A DNA stretch of 14,342 bases from Chloromonas sp. AAM2. Taxonomy: Eukaryota > Chlorophyta > Chlorophyceae > Chlamydomonadales > Chlamydomonadaceae. The first letter of the stretch is position 1. Each line of letters opens with the position of its first letter. This document shows positions 1 to 9,500 of the stretch, one piece after another. The position numbers and the translations under genes were made by a program. The stretch spans positions 271 through 14,612 of the forward strand of contig QAXH01000697.1 of the NCBI GenBank assembly GCA_004335635.1, written 5' to 3'. Below the pieces are notes generated by a model. That model saw nothing but the letters and a program-made list of their open reading frames with translations, ran no database searches and had not been told where the DNA came from.

Positions 1-1608
1 CTCACCCAAGTCTGATGAAATGGGTTCCAAACCCAAAGGCGGCAGGCCGAAGGCGAGGTGCCTCAGCCTTGCCCCCTGGGGGGTCCGGCATAGGACTTTT
101 CGCGCATGCAAGCCGACATTATGCCAATGCAACTTCCCAACCACCAGGTGGAATGCAGATGTGAAAGCGCATTCGTGCAGCTCTCGTTTCACTGATGTCA
201 GTGGTACCTTCAGTCACTGAAATCCCTGGAAATTTGGCACAGGTAGTGAGTAACGTGGGGTGTGTGATACGACCCAGTGAGACCGATGGAGGCCCATGTT
301 CCTTTACACAGAGAGTTTGACTGTCTTGCCAAGGGTTGTGCAGTGCAGACACGGACCAACGCAGCTACAGTCAAGATAACAGGAATTGCACCATCAACAC
401 GTCTTCTTACCATTTCCCCGAATTTCCTTGCCTTCAGTTGCTCAGTGTTGGTCAAGACGGTATTTAGCCTCTCTTGGTTACGGCTTGCTATATGTATGTA
501 CGTTCGGACCATGGTACTGACTTGAGCTGCTCGAGCGTTGGCGATTCTTTCCATCTGACCCCTGACCTGGCACGTGATCAGGTTGCCTCTTTCGGTAGCT
601 TGCTGAGCTGCCCTCTGATTGTTGTACTCGGTTGTGTCGTCTTCCCGACTCCGGACTGTTAGCAATAAGGCATTGGCTACTGAATTCCAATTCTGTGTTG
701 CTTTGTTATGGCTGATGCCTACTGTCTGGTGTTTTCCAATTCAAAGGAAACGTAAAACAAATCGGTTTGGACATGTGTGGGAAACGAAACTTGAATTTGT
801 TGACTTGCAAACGCCTTTCTATGCCCAGATTGGCCCGCTTTTGATTTCTGCGCATATATTTGCAACTCTAGCTACTGCTTTTTGGCTATTGCCTCTCAAC
901 GTTTTCTGATGCCTTTGAAGGCATCCAAGGAATTCCTTGGCGTGCCACCACAGCCTCAACTCCCTGCTTTTGTGAGCTTGTTGCGTACGATCAGCAGCTG
1001 TGGCTTGAGACATTGCGAAACAATCATGCCACGTTCTGGCATGCCAAAATATGCAGCTGCTGGGATGCCTTGGCTCTGCTGGCCTGCCGTCTCAGCATTT
1101 GCAAGCACTTGTTGGTGTTTAAGGACTTGGACCGACCGTTGACGAACCAAAGCAGGCAATCCAAATGTCAGCTTTCAAGCCTTACCATCATCAGGACCTA
1201 GTTAGCAGCGTTGCCCGAGAGGTTGACACTACCTCCCAAGTCTTGTTGCGGGCCATCCACCAGTGTGCCTGGAAACCCGTGTCTGAAAGTTTAATCGCTC
1301 ATGCAACATGCAGCACCAGGAGCACCATGCGTGAGATCTAATTTGCCCATCGCCAGCAGCCGCTCCCGCTCTCAGCACTCTTTACGTGCAGAACCAGTAC
1401 ATCCACATCGCAGACCTCAGCTATGCGTCAGGGCAGGATATGTATATGCTCGGGGGTGGCAGCGGCCAATCACTGTATGGTAGTGCAGTGGACGCTTTCC
1501 GTTTCTCCTTCACACAGAGACTACGTGTATCTGCTAAGTATGCTTGCCGGTCATGATGATTTAATCCTTGATCTGTGCAGGACGAAGTACAGCCAGCAGT
1601 AGTTCATC
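1..1608. other. Region beyond the dioxygenase gene; no supported gene
   Basis: Lower in GC than the recognised exons. Several stretches are open without a recognisable product. A minus-strand frame is open over 740-210 (176 codons, first ATG at 554; Gln/Arg/Asn/Ala-rich, helix-like). A plus-strand frame is open over 872-1201. A plus-strand pair, 1165-1262 and 1376-1556, could be joined in phase. Frames on opposite strands compete and none has a recognisable domain. The first 110 bp hold a hairpin-like AAGGCGAGGTGCCTCAGCCTT and a CCCCCTGGGGGG palindrome that looks like debris of a repeat. Confidence 0.4.
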
Positions 1609-1613
1609 TTACA
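1609..1613 (-). other. Poly(A) signal TGTAA of the dioxygenase gene
   Basis: TGTAA on the minus strand about 105 nt after the stop at 1717-1719. Confidence 0.5.
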
Positions 1614-1716
1614 ACAGGCTCACAGAGCTCACAGGCTCACACGCATGGCACCTGAGTAAAGTTCTTAATACAGTTTGATAGAACAGATAAAGAGTCTCCT
1701 GCCCTACATCCATACT

Positions 1717-4183
1717 TCATCTTTTCTTCTTGCTTTTGAAGGCCCTCCCCCCTGGCTTTGTTGGTGGCGGTTGTGGCTTGGGTTGCGGTAAGGCGCTGGA
1801 CAACCACAGCTGGAAAATCCACTTCTCACTGATGGCGTCCACTGCGGTATGGAGGGTCCTGACATGCACACGGCGAACGAGTTGGGAAGTCGGGCAGTGT
1901 CATCAGTCAGGATAATGTCAGGAAGCCAGCAAAAGAGCCTTGACACCAGATTGTCTATCGTCTGCCTCCTGCCCTACACCAGATTGTCTATCGTCTGCCT
2001 TCTGCCCTACAATCTGCATGTGTTGTCTGGCTCACCAAGGCCCTCAGATGAGTTTACGCAATGCTCGCTACTGTCAAACCCATTCGTCTCATCTATGATC
2101 AGGCTTGCTGAATACCATCCTGCGCACCCACCGTGCATCCGGCATGCCACCGGAGAAGGCGGGGAAGAAGAGCAGTGCCTTGCCCCTCTTGGGCTGCACC
2201 TCGAAGCCTAAGTGCTCAAAGCGTGTGGAGCCGCCCTCAGCTACATCGTTCAAGTAAACAAGCAGCGTGGCGCGCCGCTGGTAGCCCTGCAAGCCAGAGG
2301 AGGGTTACCTCACAGGGTCATACCATGCACTTGTGCGGTCGTGTACAGCTTGTGTTGGGTTGTGTGGTGTAGTGTCACAGGTCACCCCCTGAAAAACATG
2401 ATTTGGATGCCTTTTGGCTATTCCGGACCATGGCTAGTCAATTGTGGTGCATTCCCTTATGGAGAAAGGTTTCTGCGAATGGGCAAGACCATGCGCATTC
2501 ATTGATCTGGCGGCCCGGAAGGTGACCAAGCCAGCCACCAACGGGGTAGCATTGACAAGAGCATTCAGCCGTTGCATGACTGAGCATCCAGCCGTTGCCA
2601 TGTACGTGTACGAGCCTTCCTGCTTCTTGCACAACCAGCCTTCCTGCTTCTTGCCCACACACTAACCTTGCTGAGCGCAGCACTGCGCGGAAATGCGTCC
2701 TCGTGCGCCAGGAAGTGCTGCCCGGGCAGGTAGTGCGCCACCTGGGGCAACTCGGGCTGCACTGAGCCCACCGCCTGGGGCCGCGTGAAGAGCGTCTTGC
2801 GCAGAACACTCGGGTCCTGAAGCACACGTGTTCGTCACGTACTCATTGTCATCTGCTGATTGAAAGGGCTGAAAAGAGACAGCTGTTCACCAGCCTGCAA
2901 GCTCAGTAGCGACCCCAGGTGAGTGTGTGCATGGGCTTGCGTTTATGCAATTCAATACGACAACAGGAAGGGCACTGCAGAGCCAGAGAGCAGCATTCAA
3001 AGTGGCCGACCGCCAACAGCTGTTCCACACTGATCACAGCCATGGACTGGCTACTTGCTTTGCCACAACACCCTTGCGCTCATCACAACCACCATCACTA
3101 CCACCACATGAGTGTACCCTTCCTGTGTGCCACAGCAACCCATGGGCTGGCTGCCTGCTCCGTTACAACACCCCTGAGCGCATATCACCAGTTCGTGTAC
3201 CCTGCTTTTGTGCCCTGTTGACAGGTCAGTTCCCCCGCTCACCAACATGAACAGGTTGCTAGCTGCCTGCAGCAGCCGGTCCAGCGCCTCACTGAGCCCC
3301 GGCACAGCGGCGAGCGCGTCCTGCGTCAGGGCCAGCGAGCGGCTGGTGCGGATGTTGACAGCCTCGGGGGAGGTCAGGCCCTGGCCGCCCACCTGCGGGG
3401 CAATACACGATGCACTGTTGGAAAACGGGCCACGAGTCCTGTCGTGTGATTTCAGGTTGTTCAGGTCAACCGAACCAGCAGCTACCAAAGAAAGCGGTAT
3501 CAGCAGTAAAAGCAGCATTGGTTGCTGCTGTCAAGTGAGTGGCTAGTCAGTGGACTTGTTACAGCCCTGGACTGAACCTGATGTGTTGCCAGAAAATATT
3601 GAACGCAGCCGCAGCACCTAGATGTGCATGGTCAGCTCTGCGCTTTGTTCCTGCAGGGAATCTTGTTGCAGAAAACAGGTGGCAGCATTGTTGCAAGCAT
3701 CATTGGTCCTGTAAGCCACCTCCTATGCACGCCTGTACGTGGAGTGGTACGTACATGGTCAGATCAGTGCTTCTTTTCTGCTGGATGCATACAACATGCC
3801 GGCACAATGCCTTACTTGGGATGTTGCCATGCGACCACTGGCTGATGCTGACGTCATGAGCTGATCGCACACCTCCGGAGTGACAAAGTCATCCACTGTG
3901 AAGACCTGTGGGCAGTGGCAGAACACACAGCGCATCAAGCTTTTCCTGATCCACGGCAAGTTGGCTGTATTTCGTAATGTCTGTATGCAGCGGAGAACCC
4001 ATGATGCACGGAAGGAGTGGCAGAACACGCGCAATCTGACTGTGGGCATATGTGTGTCAAATCTGCAGGTTGGCGCATGGGGAAGGCATTGACCGGTGTG
4101 ACACGACGGTGTTGTCGAGGCCGGGAGACAAAAAATAATTTGGACCATTTCTCGAATACTCATGTCATCCTTGCGCAGGGGCC

Positions 4184-4215
<32 letters not shown>

Positions 4216-4994
4216 ACAGATGTCCTTGCGGACACTTCTCAGCGTTCGACCTAGCACTATATACCCTGTTGTCTAAGTCATCGATCGCGATGGTGGGTTG
4301 GGAGCTGTATGATACCAAGGCTGCCGCGCTGCTGGTGGCATGTGCCTTGTGCAAGGCATCAGGTGGTAAGCAGCAGCTGGCTGCTAGGATGCCTTGCGCA
4401 GCTGGCATGTCGCTGTGCTCCCACACCCGGCACATCAAGGTAACCAACAGACATGGGCGCATGACAGCGTACAAGCATACATGCATACATGAATGGCACA
4501 TGCATGCCTGACAATTGATGCGACCCGATGCACCAAGTGATGACCAAGTGGTGGTCTGCCTATAGTTTGCTATCCAGTCTTCAACACTTCGGAGAACTGC
4601 TCGAAAGCTGTACTGTGTGGTTGTTGCTCCTGTTGCATTTGACGATGATGGGCACTATGAAGGTTGACACACTCACTGGAGGGTCCATGTTTTGGAGCCT
4701 GAGCCCAGGGTAGTCAAGGTTGGTGGGCAAAAAACCTGCTTTCAGGCTGGAAAAGAAGGCGAGCTTTACTTCTTGGGCAGCATCGCGCACTGGCAAGCCA
4801 CCAGCGTTGCGTAGTTCGGGCGGCAATCCGACACAGGTCATCGGCGGAGCACTATTTGCCGGGGAAGCGCTTGCCGGGGCCTGGGCGGCCTGAGCGGCAG
4901 GCACAAATGCCGTTCTTTTCCCTTCATGTCTCAGAAGACTGGGTGGTCGAAAGCTCTTATGAAGCATCTTGCTACGGTGCATGCCATGCAGCAT
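1717..4994 (-). CDS. Prolyl 4-hydroxylase-like 2-oxoglutarate/Fe(II) dioxygenase, six exons
   Basis: Exons inferred: 4994-4677, 3905-3816, 3392-3243, 2816-2667, 2286-2132 and 1858-1717. They join in phase to 334 residues. The family hydroxylates peptidyl proline using Fe(II), O2, 2-oxoglutarate and ascorbate. Evidence for the family: VFTVDDFVTPEVCDQLM at about 107-123, a SGRM segment, NIRTSRS, the iron-binding H-x-D in FLAHEDAF (H224, D226), RRATLLVYLNDVAEGG followed by TRF, KALLFFPAF, and PDARTLHTA with the distal iron ligand H291. The 2-oxoglutarate-binding Lys is probably K300 in SEKW, which is nine residues after the His. All catalytic residues appear present. The N-terminal 50 residues are basic and Ala/Ser/Pro-rich and could be an organelle transit peptide. 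The tail is proline-rich and ends in KSKKKR. An in-frame TGA at 5007-5009 precedes the first ATG at 4994, but an upstream coding exon cannot be excluded. Substrate and compartment are not known. Confidence 0.85.
1943..2008. repeat. Tandem duplication, 2 x 33 bp
   Basis: Units 1943-1975 and 1976-2008 begin ACACCAGATTGTCTATCG and differ at one base. They lie in the last intron (1859-2131) of the dioxygenase gene. Confidence 0.9.
2559..2654. repeat. Two adjacent short tandem duplications
   Basis: GAGCATTCAGCCGTTGC at 2559 recurs at 2582 (period 23, one change). AGCCTTCCTGCTTCTTGC at 2613-2630 recurs exactly at 2637-2654 (period 24). Both pairs lie in intron 4 of the dioxygenase gene, just downstream of the exon ending at 2667. 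Confidence 0.85.
3041..3213. repeat. Diverged tandem duplication of about 90 bp in intron 3
   Basis: CCATGGACTGGCTACTTGCT ... ACAACACCCTTGCGC ... GTGTACCCTTCCTGTGTGCC is repeated as CCATGGGCTGGCTGCCTGCT ... ACAACACCCCTGAGCGC ... GTGTACCCTGCTTTTGTGCC. The first copy carries an extra CCA/CAC-rich insert. Confidence 0.7.
4130..4135 (-). terminator. Pol III terminator of U6 copy 1 (T6)
   Basis: Six consecutive T on the minus strand directly after the U6 body. Copy 2 has only four. Confidence 0.8.
4130..4235 (-). ncRNA. U6: U6 spliceosomal snRNA, copy 1 (inside dioxygenase intron 1)
   Basis: U6 is the catalytic snRNA of the spliceosome. On the minus strand the RNA starts GUGUCCGCAAGGACAUC, a 5' hairpin with a GCAA tetraloop. 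It continues with the near-universal U6 core: AAAAUUGGAACGAUACAGAG, the ACAGAGA box (4194-4200), the AGC triad (4186-4188), the CCCCUGCGCAAGGAUGAC internal stem-loop region, and the 3' part AGAAAUGGUCCAAAUU. It ends in a run of six T (4130-4135), as expected for Pol III. The gene lies wholly within the 771-bp first intron (3906-4676) of the dioxygenase gene, in the same orientation. Its own TATA and USE-like elements suggest transcription independent of the host gene. The exact 3' end is approximate. Confidence 0.96.
4258..4263 (-). promoter_or_regulatory. TATA box of U6 copy 1
   Basis: TATATA within GGGTATATAG at about -28 to -23 from the U6 start at 4235. This is the usual place for a Pol III type 3 TATA box. 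The same spacing occurs in the second copy. Confidence 0.85.
4288..4297 (-). promoter_or_regulatory. USE-like upstream element of U6 copy 1
   Basis: Minus-strand CCCACCATCG at about -62 to -53 resembles the plant snRNA upstream sequence element (RTCCCACATCG). There are 24 bases between it and the TATA box, close to the spacing known for plant Pol III (as opposed to Pol II) snRNA genes. It is identical in sequence and position in copy 2. Its function is inferred from that resemblance and conservation. Confidence 0.6.
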
Positions 4995-6510
4995 GCCCAA
5001 CCCCTTTCAAAGCTGTACTAAGGGAGTATCAAGGCAAGAGTGACCGCCATGTGTGACATTTGACGAGTATAGTGAGCCTTGCTTGCTGAGTACTTGGCGC
5101 GTATACAGCAAGTCAACAATGGCCTGTCCAATGCAGGTTTGTATGTCAAGTCAGGGCCTTGTTGGAATGATCCCCTGGCGGAATGGGTTCCAAACCCTGT
5201 TGTCTGCGTTTACATGGCCTGGGGAGGGGCAAGGAGGGAAGCACAATTGCCTTTGATGGTCTGCTGGCCGAAGAGCAGTGCGCTGCAAGCAGGTTAAGTT
5301 GCACACACCTCCACTTCAATTGTGTCGGCACTGCCGCGCACTCATGAAACACAGCATGTACTGCACTCACAGCATCAAGCCCACAGCAACGTCACAAGTG
5401 CTACTGGCCCACATCAGTCGTGCTTACTCGCACAGTCCCAAAGGTACAATGTACTTGAGATCACAATTGATAAGCCAGATTGACGATGAGCCTGGTAATA
5501 CTAGCAATCTCAACAATAGATGGAAGCATCAAATCGCATGTCATCTAGCACACAAACTCGCAAAATAAGCCTCAACTAGTACATCAGACAATACCTCTCA
5601 AAAAACATGTTTGCCAGTTCTGGGACGATTTGCAGTGGCACCACTGGAACCAGTGTTGTGATGTGGAACATCAACAGTGTTGGCAGTGAAACTTGGTGCG
5701 GATCAACACATCGCAGTCTCGCATGACACTGGTTCACGACAGATCAGCTCACGTCACACCCAGCTCCAGAGCACCATTCACAAATTGTCCCAGAACTGGC
5801 AAACTTCTTTTACGGTGTTTGCTGTGCAATCCAAGTTTGATTGACCAGCTGCTTTTGCCCAGGCGTCAAACTACAAAGGCCAAACTACACAGGCCAGGAG
5901 AAACATGACCGCTTAAGCATCAGCGCATGTAGAAAAAAGCCATGCTGACATCGCAGGGCAGGGGCCATGAGAACATAGAAAGGCACACCTCAGCCGGAAC
6001 TCCACAGCACGTAGTATACACACTCTGCAGCGCACGTGGTGGATTTGGCCACATGCAGCCAGTGATTATGCCAGATTGCATGGCCGGCTAAACTTCAGTC
6101 AAAACGGTGCTTTGTGTTCCGTCCCATAGTGTACATAGAGCGAAACAGGTCGTGCTAACAGGTTTTGCTACTGCCATCCGCAATTGCAAATGGTGGGTTC
6201 AAGTCGACTACAACAGTCACGCTTTGTCACTCGCATCGGCGTCCGATCAGTGCATCAACGTGCAACGCCCACCCACATGCAACGCCCACCTGCGCCTGTA
6301 AAGCGGCCTCTGATGCGTGTAAGGAAACATGAACCAGTGCATGTGGCACGCCCTCAACACCCTGATTGCCTGCACAGTACGCCTTCCCTCTGCGGCCGCT
6401 CCGCCATGCATCCATCCCACGCCGCTACCAGCATGCCCTGCCTTCACGCACCGCTCGCAGCTGCAGGCTTCAGGTACCACTGCTCTAACCCGCACACATG
6501 CAAAGTTTTG
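4995..6510. other. Spacer between the dioxygenase and TBC genes
   Basis: Probably holds the 5' UTR and promoter of the dioxygenase gene (near 5000-5400) and the far 3' UTR of the TBC gene. No convincing exon, RNA gene or TATA box was found. It contains the foldback at 5609-5804, a short imperfect direct repeat (GTGCAACGCCCACC and ATGCAACGCCCACC near 6260-6290), and AATGGGTTCCAAACCC at 5182-5197, which also occurs at 19-34. Confidence 0.5.
5609..5804. repeat. Imperfect inverted repeat (foldback) in the intergenic spacer
   Basis: Outer arms 5609-5632 and 5781-5804 are inverted complements over 24 bp with one mismatch (GTTTGCCAGTTCTGGGAC...). Pairing continues more weakly inward. A second inner pair, GAACCAGTGT (5647-5656) with ACACTGGTTC (5726-5735), is perfect. 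The element lies between the TBC gene end and the dioxygenase gene start. It could be a small foldback/MITE-type element or a hairpin RNA source. No clear target-site duplication was seen. Confidence 0.75.
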
Positions 6511-6536
6511 TTACAATATCTTACAAGAGAGTTACA
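6511..6536 (-). other. Three TGTAA poly(A) signals after the TBC gene
   Basis: TGTAA occurs at 6532-6536, 6521-6525 and 6511-6515 on the minus strand, 32-57 nt after the stop codon. If used, the 3' UTR would be very short for a chlorophyte gene, so a further downstream site may be the real one. Confidence 0.4.
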
Positions 6537-6567
6537 CAGTGTTGGTACATAATACATAGCAGCACCC

Positions 6568-9500
6568 TCAGCGGATGCGCACTGCAGGGCCCTTTGCCGG
6601 GGTGCCTGTCTCCGACTTGGGCCTAGGGCTCAATGCTTGCTGCAGACAGCCGGGTGCCAGTGGCGGCATCACGTCGTCTGCTGCAGTGCCCACGTAAGCG
6701 GCCAGGGCCTGGGCCAGCAGCAGCAGGGGCCGCAGCTCCAGCGCTCCTGACAGGTGGATGCAGAACTTGAGCATGTCGTCAAAATCGTGCACCTGTGAGC
6801 ATGCAAGGGCAGCGTCCAACCTATTGGTCGTGTAAAAAGGCGCTGCTGACTGTGCATCTGCATGCTCGTGCCAGCGAGGGTCGAATGCTTGAAATGTGCA
6901 GCACATGTGATTGTGCTGCACAGAAGGTGCAAAGAGCAGTATCAGAGGACATCAATTTGCCTAATTGTGTGGTACACACAGGTTCTCCTCCCTGCCTCAT
7001 TGTTCAGAGGCTTACAGAGTCGACTAAGGCCGAGTGTAATGTAAAAGCAATGCAGTGTCAGACGAATATGCCTCTGACCACCTGGTGCAATCTGGTTGCA
7101 TTTCGGGGCAGTCAACTTGGCCCAGGGTCGTGCAGAGCTTCAGCCCTGCTGGCTTGTCACCCTTTTGACTTGCCTGCGTCATGATGGCCTTGCGGTGGTG
7201 CACCAGCACTGCGGCGGCCAGGTACAGGTGCATGTGGCCGCTGGCGGGCGCACACCACAGAGCCTCCCACAGCTGCAGGACCTCATCGTACCTGGAGCAG
7301 GCAAGGCAGCAGACCGAATAGTGGAGAAAACTACATCAAAACCGCAACTCAAGGCGCAAACCACATGCCAGCTCAACCCTTGCCAGCAGACGGACAAACC
7401 TAACACACAGCTCAGGTGCCAGCACACTGACAAACATTGTCGGGGACCAGGATACAACCGACTGACCGGGTGCTGACAACTAAATCTCCACACGGATACC
7501 AGCAACATCAGATACATGCCGCCAGCTTCCTGCTGCATCATCTCTTCAACAGCTTGACAGTTTCTGACTTGCACCCCACATTGATCACCCTGGACTCACT
7601 TGAACTCTCGCTTGAAGTTGATCAGCAACCACCGGAAGCAATAGAAATAAGACAGACAATCAGTGGCCTCGAAATGGGAATGCAATGGAGGATCCACCAG
7701 CTGCAGGCAACACAGCGGCAGACAGGCAACGTAGGTTCCGCAAACAAGAACACTGCATGACTTTATCAATGTGTGGCGCACACGCCGGCAGGGCCTGATC
7801 ACCACATGACCTTGGTGGTACAATTCACACACTGGGCACCCTGACCCAGGGCAGAAGCCGTTGAAAAGACTGACTCGCATAGTAACTGCCACATTGGAAA
7901 GTAAAGCATAGTAACAAAGACCATGTGTGCTGACCTGTATGATCCTCTTAAGTGCCGCCAGCTGTGCATGCATGCCCTGCTGCTCCGCGTCGAAGTTTGG
8001 CCCCATGCGGTCCATGAGCACGTTGAAGGCAGCAAAGGCCTCGGATTCATCCGCCATCACAACCAGCAGCGGCGCAGCAAGGTCACTCATGCCCTGGGGT
8101 CAAAAACACAGGCGCGGGTGCGAACGTCAACACAACGCAGCAGCCAAAAGCAAAAGGACACAAGGACGAACCTTCATAAGAGCAGAGTGTAGAGCACGAA
8201 ATGACCGGCACGGGATGAATGCATGAAGGAAACCGGTGCGTAAAATCGACTGGAGCAGGATGAGCGCATGCCTTCCAATACGTGAACGTCAACCCTGGAT
8301 CGACATGTGCAGGCCTGACATGGCATAACTGCACACGTGCATTTCAACCATGCTTGGCCTTGCCCCAGCGCTGCCCAACCTTGTACCTGGCAGTAGTCCC
8401 TGAGTTAACGAACTGCGTCCATTACATATGGCTTTCAAGCACCCTGCACGTCAACGATCTCCCGTTGCTGCTTCTCTACACCAACCCTTTACCTGGCAAT
8501 AGTCCCTTGCCCCTGGCTGTGTGACGTACGACAGCAGTATGCGCCGCAGCGCCTTGGCCGCTGCACACCCCTCGGCGGCGAAGGCGGGGTGGGCCCGGTC
8601 CGTGCGTCCCACGTCCTTGTCTATGCGGGAGCATGACTCCCACCAGTCGCGGTCCTGGTCCGGGGCCTGGTCGCGGATGCGCGCCTGCCACTGATGACAC
8701 AACGACGTGTATGCATTGCGCCTGCGGCAGCAGCCAGGGCACCATGGGCTTGTGTGACATCGTAAGGACTTGAGGAGCTGGTCTGGTATGCAAGTGAAAC
8801 TGGGTGACCAAGAAAAAAGTGGTTTGTCATCTTCTAATTGCAAGCTAGCAGTGCATTTTTGACAGCATCAGTGCCTGAGCAGCACAGTACAACCTGCATC
8901 AGCTTGGCTGCAAACAGCAGGCCAGCAGTTCGAATATGACATCCTAAGCGGCAGGCCTGTGCGTGTTCCTGTCCCGCCGATCACCTTGCTGCCACTGCAT
9001 TACGGTGGTCCTGTGCGGTGTGATGCGGGGCGCGCAGGCCCAGCAGCAGCGGCCAGGCCGCACGCCTTGCCCCCGCCTCCAGGCCTGACTGCCAACAGCG
9101 CTCACGCAGCTGACTCAGGCCCACACGCCCCTCTGCAACACGTGCGCACCAGGAGTGTCACGCCTAATCATTGTTGCGGGGATGGCGGACACATTGGCGG
9201 GCTCACTGTGCGTTGCTCATGACCTTTGCTTCAAGTCACAACACACGTGGACGACTGCACCAGCACTTGCTCCTTTCACACCAAGACCAACGACACAACA
9301 GGCATGTTGTGCCTGCTAGTTATCCTTTGCCTCGCATCACCTTACACGGATGTCATGCCTGCTCTCTACCACCGACCCCTGATGACCACGTGCTTACCTG
9401 CATCCATCATCGCCTGCAGATCGTCCTCTGTCAGTGGTGGCAGAGCAGGCACTCGCAGGTGCGCATCGCGTAACGTCTGTATGCTGCGCTCAACCATTTC

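Larger units (their letters stand above)
4060..4490 (-). repeat. U6 cassette, copy 1 of a dispersed duplication
   Basis: This stretch aligns with 11350-11792. It includes the U6 body, the TATA, the USE-like element and about 230 bp upstream. The RNA body is identical in both copies, 4284-4346 is an identical 63-bp block, and similarity fades toward both ends. The edges given are by eye. No clear target-site duplication or poly(A)/poly(T) retroposition mark was seen. Confidence 0.8.

Noticed and set aside
3759..4235. 158-codon minus-strand ORF
   Set aside because: It runs through the U6 RNA and intron before entering the true dioxygenase exon at 3905. Only 3905-3816 is coding.
4187..4501. Minus-strand ORF over the U6 promoter and 5' part, with a near-identical partner at 11475-11696
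   Set aside because: The similarity comes from the duplicated U6 cassette. Much of the shared peptide is a translation of the promoter and snRNA.
6190..6220. GGTTCAAGTCGAC resembling a tRNA B box
   Set aside because: The flanking bases cannot form a T stem, and no acceptor or anticodon arm was found.
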